Source of the DNA: CAKRPJ01 sp934376955
GTDB taxonomy: Bacteria > Bacillota > Clostridia > Lachnospirales > Lachnospiraceae
DNA length: 10,106 nt
Assembly (NCBI GenBank): GCA_934376955.1
Contig: CAKRPJ010000064.1
Location: 1 to 10,106 of the forward strand
Direction of reading: 5' to 3'
The notes beneath the pieces are model-generated. The model was given only the letters and a program-made list of their open reading frames with translations. It was not told the DNA's origin and made no database searches. Below are positions 5,749-10,106 of the stretch, one piece after another; positions within the stretch are counted from its first letter, which is position 1; the number at the start of each line of letters is the position of its first letter. Made by a program: the position numbers and the translations under genes.

Positions 5749-8232
5749 ATGGAGCGATATACAAAAAAGGCAAAGGAGGCTCTGGCTATTGCCGCTGAAT
5801 CCGCGAAAAATATGGGTTCATCGATAATCGGTACAGAGCATATCCTCGTTGGGCTCATGGAGGAGGGAACCGGAACTGCTGCCAGAGTCCTTGAGGCGAA
5901 TGATGTGGAGCCGGAAAAAATTATAGATCTGGTCAAGAAGCTGGTATCCTCGTCTCAGAATATAAAAACAAAGGACAGAGGAAATTATACACCGGGGGCA
6001 AAACGGGTGCTGGAAAACAGCTGCCGGGAGGCCGTCCGGTTTAAGGCGTCTCTCGCAGGCACGGAGCACATCCTAATGGCGATTTTGAAGGAGCCCGACT
6101 GCGTGGCGATCCGCCTTTTGAATACAATGAACATCAACGTCCAGAAGCTGTATCTCGATCTGCTGTCTGCCATGGGAGAGGAAGGCGCAGAGGGGAGAGA
6201 GGAGATCCTGCAGGGACGTGTCATGAAAAACGGAAAGCTGACACCGACGCTGGATGAGTACAGCAGGGATCTTACTGCATTGGCTGCCGAGGGAAAGCTG
6301 GATCCGGTGATCGGCAGGGAAAAAGAGATAAACCGCGTGATCCAGATCCTCAGCAGGAGAACAAAAAACAATCCGTGTCTGATCGGAGAACCGGGAGTTG
6401 GTAAGACTGCGGTTACGGAAGGGCTGGCCCAGAAGATCGCAATAGGAGATGTTCCGGATACTATCCGCGGGAAACGGGTTGTGATCCTCGATCTCTCCGG
6501 AATGGTTGCAGGCTCAAAATACAGAGGCGAATTTGAGGAGAGGATAAAGAACGTGCTGAATGAGGTACGGGAGGACGGTAATACACTTCTCTTTATCGAT
6601 GAGATCCATACGATCATCGGCGCAGGCGGCGCCGAGGGGGCTTTAGATGCCTCCAATATCTTAAAGCCGTCACTGGCGCGTGGAGAGCTCCAGCTGATCG
6701 GCGCCACGACAATCGATGAATATCGGAAATATATCGAAAAGGATCCGGCCTTAGAGCGTCGATTCCAGCCGGTAACGGTGGAGGAGCCGACAGAGGCGGA
6801 GGCAGAGGCGATCCTTAAGGGACTGCGTCCCAGATACGAGGAGCATCACAAGGTCACGATCACCGATGAGGCGATCCATGCGGCGGTAACTCTTTCATCC
6901 CGCTATATCAACGACCGATTCCTTCCGGATAAGGCCATCGACCTGATCGATGAGGCGTCCTCAAAGGTACGTCTTACCATATTTGTGGAACCCTCCGCTT
7001 TAAAGGAGCTGGAGGAGGATATCCGCACTCTGGAAACAGAGAAGGAAAACGCCATCAAAGAGGAAGCCTATGAAAAGGCCGGAGAGCTTAAGAAAAAGCA
7101 GGAAAAGAAAAGAGAAAGAATTGCAAAGCTTAAGGAAAAATGGGAAGAAGAAAAGAATACCAGAAGGCTGATCGTTGATGAGAATGAAGTTGCCGAGGTC
7201 GTTTCCGGCTGGACGAAGATCCCGGTAAGCAAGTTAAAGGAGGAGGAATCTGAACGTCTCCTCAAGCTGGAGGCTATCCTTCATGAGCGTGTGGTAGGTC
7301 AGGAGGAGGCAGTTACGGCTGTCTCAAAGGCGATCCGCCGAGGACGTGTGGGATTAAAGGATCCGAAGCGTCCCATCGGTTCCTTCCTGTTTTTAGGGCC
7401 GACGGGAGTAGGAAAAACAGAGCTCTGCAAGGCTCTGGCCGAAGCAATGTTCGGTACGGAAAATGCACTGATCCGGGTCGACATGTCGGAATACATGGAA
7501 AAGCACAGTGTTTCAAAGATGATCGGCTCTCCGCCGGGATATGTGGGCTTTGAGGGAGGCGGCCAGCTGAGTGAAAAGGTACGCAGAAACCCTTATTCCG
7601 TTATTCTGTTTGATGAGGTCGAGAAGGCTCATCCGGATGTATTCAATATCCTTTTACAGGTGTTGGATGACGGCCATATCACGGATTCCCAGGGACATAA
7701 GATCGATTTTAAAAATACGATCGTTATCATGACCTCCAATGCGGGTGCGGAAAATATCATTGCACCGAAGCATCTGGGCTTTACCTCCAATGAGGATGAA
7801 AAGGCCAGATACAACCGGATGAAGACCGGGGTGATGGACGAGGTGAAGCGCCTGTTCAAGCCGGAATTTTTGAACCGTATCGATGAGATCATTGTGTTCC
7901 ATCCCCTTAATAAGGAGCACATGAAGGAGATCGTTTCCATCCTGCTTAGGACACTGGAAAAGCGAACGAGGGCGCAGATGTCCATACGCCTGAATGTCGG
8001 AGAGGATGTCAAAGACTATCTGATCGAAAAGGGCTACGATGAAAAGTACGGTGCAAGACCCCTTAAGCGGACGATACAGAATCTTGTGGAGGACAGACTG
8101 GCAGAAGCTGTTCTCGAGGGAAAGGTAAGAGAGGGAGATTCCGTAAAGCTTACTCTAAAAGACGGCCAGCTTAAATTTTCAGCCAGACATGCACAAACAG
8201 CTAGAAAAACAGAGTCGGTTGTGGTAGAATAG
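5749..8232 (+). CDS. clpC: ClpC, AAA+ unfoldase of the ClpCP protease
   Basis: 827 residues, full length for the family. It unfolds tagged or misfolded proteins and feeds them to ClpP. Domains in order: the N-terminal double-repeat domain (about 3-145; IGTEHIL and GTEHILM mark the two halves) that recognises adaptors and phospho-arginine; AAA1 with Walker A GEPGVGKT (213-220) and Walker B LLFIDEIH (280-287); a coiled middle domain (about 418-470) containing a UVR-like segment, EEAYEKAGELKKKQ; AAA2 with Walker A GPTGVGKT (550-557), Walker B VILFDEVEKAH (618-628) and sensor-2 GARPLKR (768-774). LGF at 676-678 is the ClpP-docking tripeptide that separates ClpC from ClpB, which lacks it. Gap to mcsB is 23 bp. 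clpP is not in the window. Confidence 0.97.
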   Translation: MERYTKKAKEALAIAAESAKNMGSSIIGTEHILVGLMEEGTGTAARVLEANDVEPEKIIDLVKKLVSSSQNIKTKDRGNYTPGAKRVLENSCREAVRFKASLAGTEHILMAILKEPDCVAIRLLNTMNINVQKLYLDLLSAMGEEGAEGREEILQGRVMKNGKLTPTLDEYSRDLTALAAEGKLDPVIGREKEINRVIQILSRRTKNNPCLIGEPGVGKTAVTEGLAQKIAIGDVPDTIRGKRVVILDLSGMVAGSKYRGEFEERIKNVLNEVREDGNTLLFIDEIHTIIGAGGAEGALDASNILKPSLARGELQLIGATTIDEYRKYIEKDPALERRFQPVTVEEPTEAEAEAILKGLRPRYEEHHKVTITDEAIHAAVTLSSRYINDRFLPDKAIDLIDEASSKVRLTIFVEPSALKELEEDIRTLETEKENAIKEEAYEKAGELKKKQEKKRERIAKLKEKWEEEKNTRRLIVDENEVAEVVSGWTKIPVSKLKEEESERLLKLEAILHERVVGQEEAVTAVSKAIRRGRVGLKDPKRPIGSFLFLGPTGVGKTELCKALAEAMFGTENALIRVDMSEYMEKHSVSKMIGSPPGYVGFEGGGQLSEKVRRNPYSVILFDEVEKAHPDVFNILLQVLDDGHITDSQGHKIDFKNTIVIMTSNAGAENIIAPKHLGFTSNEDEKARYNRMKTGVMDEVKRLFKPEFLNRIDEIIVFHPLNKEHMKEIVSILLRTLEKRTRAQMSIRLNVGEDVKDYLIEKGYDEKYGARPLKRTIQNLVEDRLAEAVLEGKVREGDSVKLTLKDGQLKFSARHAQTARKTESVVVE

Positions 8233-8267
8233 GATGACCGGTATTACACAAAAGGAGACTAAGTATT

Positions 8268-8681
8268 ATGTCAGTAATCAATGAATTAATCCGCACAGAA
8301 GAAAACGGATCCATCAGCTTTGGCAATTATACTCTGACCGAAAAATCCAAAGTAGAGGATTTTGAGCATGATGGTGATCTTTATAAAGTAAAAACCTATA
8401 ACGAGATCACAAAGCTTGAGCGCAACGGCCTGTTTGTTTATGAGTCCGTTCCGGGAACAACGGTCAATAACTTCACGGTGAAGGATACAAGCGTAACCTT
8501 TTCTGTCGAGGGAAATAAGGACGCTCAGATCACCGTGCAGCTTGAAGATGATATGGAATACGAGGTGTTTGAGGACGGTGTTGCTGTCGGTGGAATGAAG
8601 ACCAATATGAGCGGCAAGCTGAGCCTTTCTGTGGAGCTTGGCGAGGGAAGATCCATTGCCGTCAAGATCGTGCGGAAATAA
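8268..8681 (+). CDS. Conserved hypothetical protein between clpC and radA
   Basis: 137 residues, acidic, with no signal peptide, transmembrane segment, cysteine or known catalytic motif. The sequence alternates short hydrophobic and charged stretches with many V/T/F residues (NGLFVYESVPGTTVNNFTVKD, KLSLSVELGEGRSIAVKIV), suggesting an all-beta cytoplasmic fold. It has a good site, AAAGGAG, with about 10 bases to the ATG, and lies 35 bp after clpC and 52 bp before radA on the same strand, so co-expression is likely. I recall similar Lachnospiraceae proteins carrying the label endosialidase; nothing here supports a glycosidase, and that label looks like propagated misannotation. Function unknown; position suggests a link to ClpC or to stress. 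Confidence 0.8.
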   Translation: MSVINELIRTEENGSISFGNYTLTEKSKVEDFEHDGDLYKVKTYNEITKLERNGLFVYESVPGTTVNNFTVKDTSVTFSVEGNKDAQITVQLEDDMEYEVFEDGVAVGGMKTNMSGKLSLSVELGEGRSIAVKIVRK

Positions 8682-8690
8682 TTAAGAAAC

Positions 8691-8706
8691 CTCTGCGGAT
8701 GCAGAG
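8691..8706 (+). other. Small hairpin before radA
   Basis: CTCTGC (8691-8696) pairs with GCAGAG (8701-8706) around a GGAT loop. No T run follows, so it is not an intrinsic terminator. It lies about 28 bases before the radA start and could stabilise or process the message; that is speculation. Confidence 0.35.
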
Positions 8707-8733
8707 ACAGTTAGATGGGAAAGGGATCCTATA

Positions 8734-10106
8734 GTGGCTAAGGCAAAAATAAGTACAGTGTTTTTTTGTAAAGAATGCGGCTATGAATCCGGTAAATGGA
8801 TGGGGCAGTGCCCGGCATGTAAGGAATGGAATACGTTTGTGGAGGAACCGGCAGCTTCCGTTAAGAAGCCCCACTCCGCAGATCGGATCCATACTGACGG
8901 CCGGGGCGCTGCCCCTGTCCGTATTTCGGATATTTCGCTGGAGGAGCAGGATCGGACACCTACCGGCTTCGGAGAGCTGGATCGTGTCTTAGGGAGCGGC
9001 ATCGTAAAAGGAAGTCTTGTGCTGGTCGGAGGCGATCCGGGCATCGGAAAATCCACACTGCTTTTACAGGTATGCTTTCATCTGGCCGACTCCGGGAAGC
9101 GTGTCCTTTATATTTCCGGAGAGGAGTCGTTAAAGCAGATAAAGATGCGTGCAAACCGTATCGGAACCGTCAGCGGAGAGCTTCTGTTTTTATGTGAGAC
9201 AAATCTTGATCTGATTTCCGGAGCAATCGAAAAAACGAAGCCGGATATCGTGATCATTGATTCCATCCAGACGATGTACCGGGAGGATATCTCCTCAGCG
9301 CCGGGAAGTGTGAGTCAGGTCCGGGAATCGACAAATCTGTTAATGCAGACGGCAAAGGGCTTCGGGATCACGATCTTTATCGTAGGTCATGTGACAAAAG
9401 AGGGTGTAGTTGCGGGGCCCCGTGTGCTGGAGCACATGGTCGATACCGTGCTTTATTTTGAGGGAGACAGAAACGACAGCTATCGTATTCTCCGGGCGGT
9501 AAAAAACAGGTTTGGCTCGACAAATGAGATCGGTGTATTTGAAATGAAGGAGAAGGGGCTGGAGGAAGTGACAAATCCTTCAGAAATGCTGCTTTCAGGA
9601 AGACCAAGGGAGGCCTCCGGGGCGGTGGTGGCCTGTTCCTTGGAGGGAACGAGGCCGATCCTTCTGGAGGTACAGGCTCTGGTGACGGCTACAAGCTTCG
9701 GAATGGCAAGAAGAACAGCAAATGGTGTGGACTATAACCGGATCAATATCCTGTTGGCGATCCTTGAGAAACGGTGCGGTTATGCGATGAGCAGATACGA
9801 TGCTTATGTCAACATTGCAGGCGGAATGAAAATGAATGAGCCTGCACTGGATCTGGCACTTATCATGGCGCTTGTTTCCAGCTTTAAGAACCGTGAGGTG
9901 GATCCGGGAATGCTGATCTTTGGTGAAGTCGGTTTATCAGGAGAAGTCAGGGCAGTCTCTCAGGCGGCCCAGAGAGTAGCGGAGGCGGTCAAGATGGGAT
10001 TTACGTCCTGTGTGCTTCCGAAAGCCAATCTGGAAAAGCTGAAGCCGGAGAACGGGATCCGGCTGATCGGAGTGAGCAGTGTGCGGGATGCCATTGCCCT
10101 CCTATA
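8734..10106 (+). CDS. radA: DNA repair protein RadA (complete except for the stop codon)
   Basis: RadA is a RecA-like ATPase and branch-migration helicase that extends and resolves recombination intermediates. The frame opens with GTG 8734, about 8 bases after GGGAAAGGGA, and stays open for 457 codons to base 10104. The last two bases, TA, probably begin the stop, since the family is about 455-460 residues. A four-cysteine zinc finger lies at C12-x2-C15-x10-C26-x2-C29. Walker A GDPGIGKST is at 100-108, Walker B DIVIIDS at 171-177, and the RadA signature KNRFG at 257-261. The C-terminal Lon-like domain (from about 275) contains ACSLEGTRPILLEVQALV and MNEPALDLALIMAL. In many Bacillota radA (sms) lies downstream of clpC, as here. 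Confidence 0.96.
   Translation, partial: MAKAKISTVFFCKECGYESGKWMGQCPACKEWNTFVEEPAASVKKPHSADRIHTDGRGAAPVRISDISLEEQDRTPTGFGELDRVLGSGIVKGSLVLVGGDPGIGKSTLLLQVCFHLADSGKRVLYISGEESLKQIKMRANRIGTVSGELLFLCETNLDLISGAIEKTKPDIVIIDSIQTMYREDISSAPGSVSQVRESTNLLMQTAKGFGITIFIVGHVTKEGVVAGPRVLEHMVDTVLYFEGDRNDSYRILRAVKNRFGSTNEIGVFEMKEKGLEEVTNPSEMLLSGRPREASGAVVACSLEGTRPILLEVQALVTATSFGMARRTANGVDYNRINILLAILEKRCGYAMSRYDAYVNIAGGMKMNEPALDLALIMALVSSFKNREVDPGMLIFGEVGLSGEVRAVSQAAQRVAEAVKMGFTSCVLPKANLEKLKPENGIRLIGVSSVRDAIALL

Noticed and set aside
8691..8706. Hairpin after the hypothetical gene as an intrinsic terminator
   Set aside because: Only six base pairs and no following T run; radA starts 28 bases later on the same strand.
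1..10106. Many GATC/GGATCC tetramers as a possible methylation or uptake signal
   Set aside because: They follow from frequent GAG-ATC, AAG-ATC and GAT-C codon junctions in coding sequence and are not clustered in intergenic DNA.

Overview
The window comes from a low-to-mid-GC Gram-positive genome, most likely a Lachnospiraceae-type Clostridia (Bacillota). The evidence is the mcsA-mcsB-clpC-radA gene order, strong AGGAGG-type ribosome binding sites, a secreted protein with choline/glucan-type cell-wall-binding repeats, and a divergent PurA of the kind I associate with Lachnospiraceae. The assignment rests on recognising protein families by eye; no search was run.

Left part (1-2153, + strand): the 3' two thirds of purA (adenylosuccinate synthetase) ends at 905. 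Directly at its stop codon sits a 133-bp non-coding insertion (906-1038) with 14-bp imperfect terminal inverted repeats starting GTAA. It is flanked by an exact 8-bp duplication, GAAAATAG, that contains the purA stop codon. This is a MITE with IS66-like end rules and is the clearest unannotated element here. A secreted cell-wall-binding-repeat protein of unknown function follows (1089-2153).

Middle (2154-3751): a minus-strand, AgrC-like GHKL sensor histidine kinase (2186-3517) has its own extended -10 promoter and an intrinsic terminator that begins inside its last codons. No response regulator or signal-peptide gene lies beside it. Its 234-bp upstream region is shared with the divergent stress operon.

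Right part (3752-10106, + strand): a tightly spaced run reads GntR/YtrA-type regulator, mcsA, mcsB, clpC, a 137-aa conserved hypothetical, radA. The gaps are 11, -17, 23, 35 and 52 bp. It looks like the protein quality-control operon of Bacillota (McsA/McsB arginine phosphorylation marking proteins for ClpCP), but the usual first gene, ctsR, is replaced by a GntR-family gene. McsB also departs from the classical active-site motifs (NGDDH for NEEDH, YPTNVGT for CPTNVGT). RadA (DNA repair/recombination) is complete to within a base of its probable stop codon, where the window ends.

No tRNA, rRNA or CRISPR array was seen. The strongest leads are the MITE at the purA stop and the rewired clpC operon: alternative regulator, variant arginine kinase and an uncharacterised small protein.
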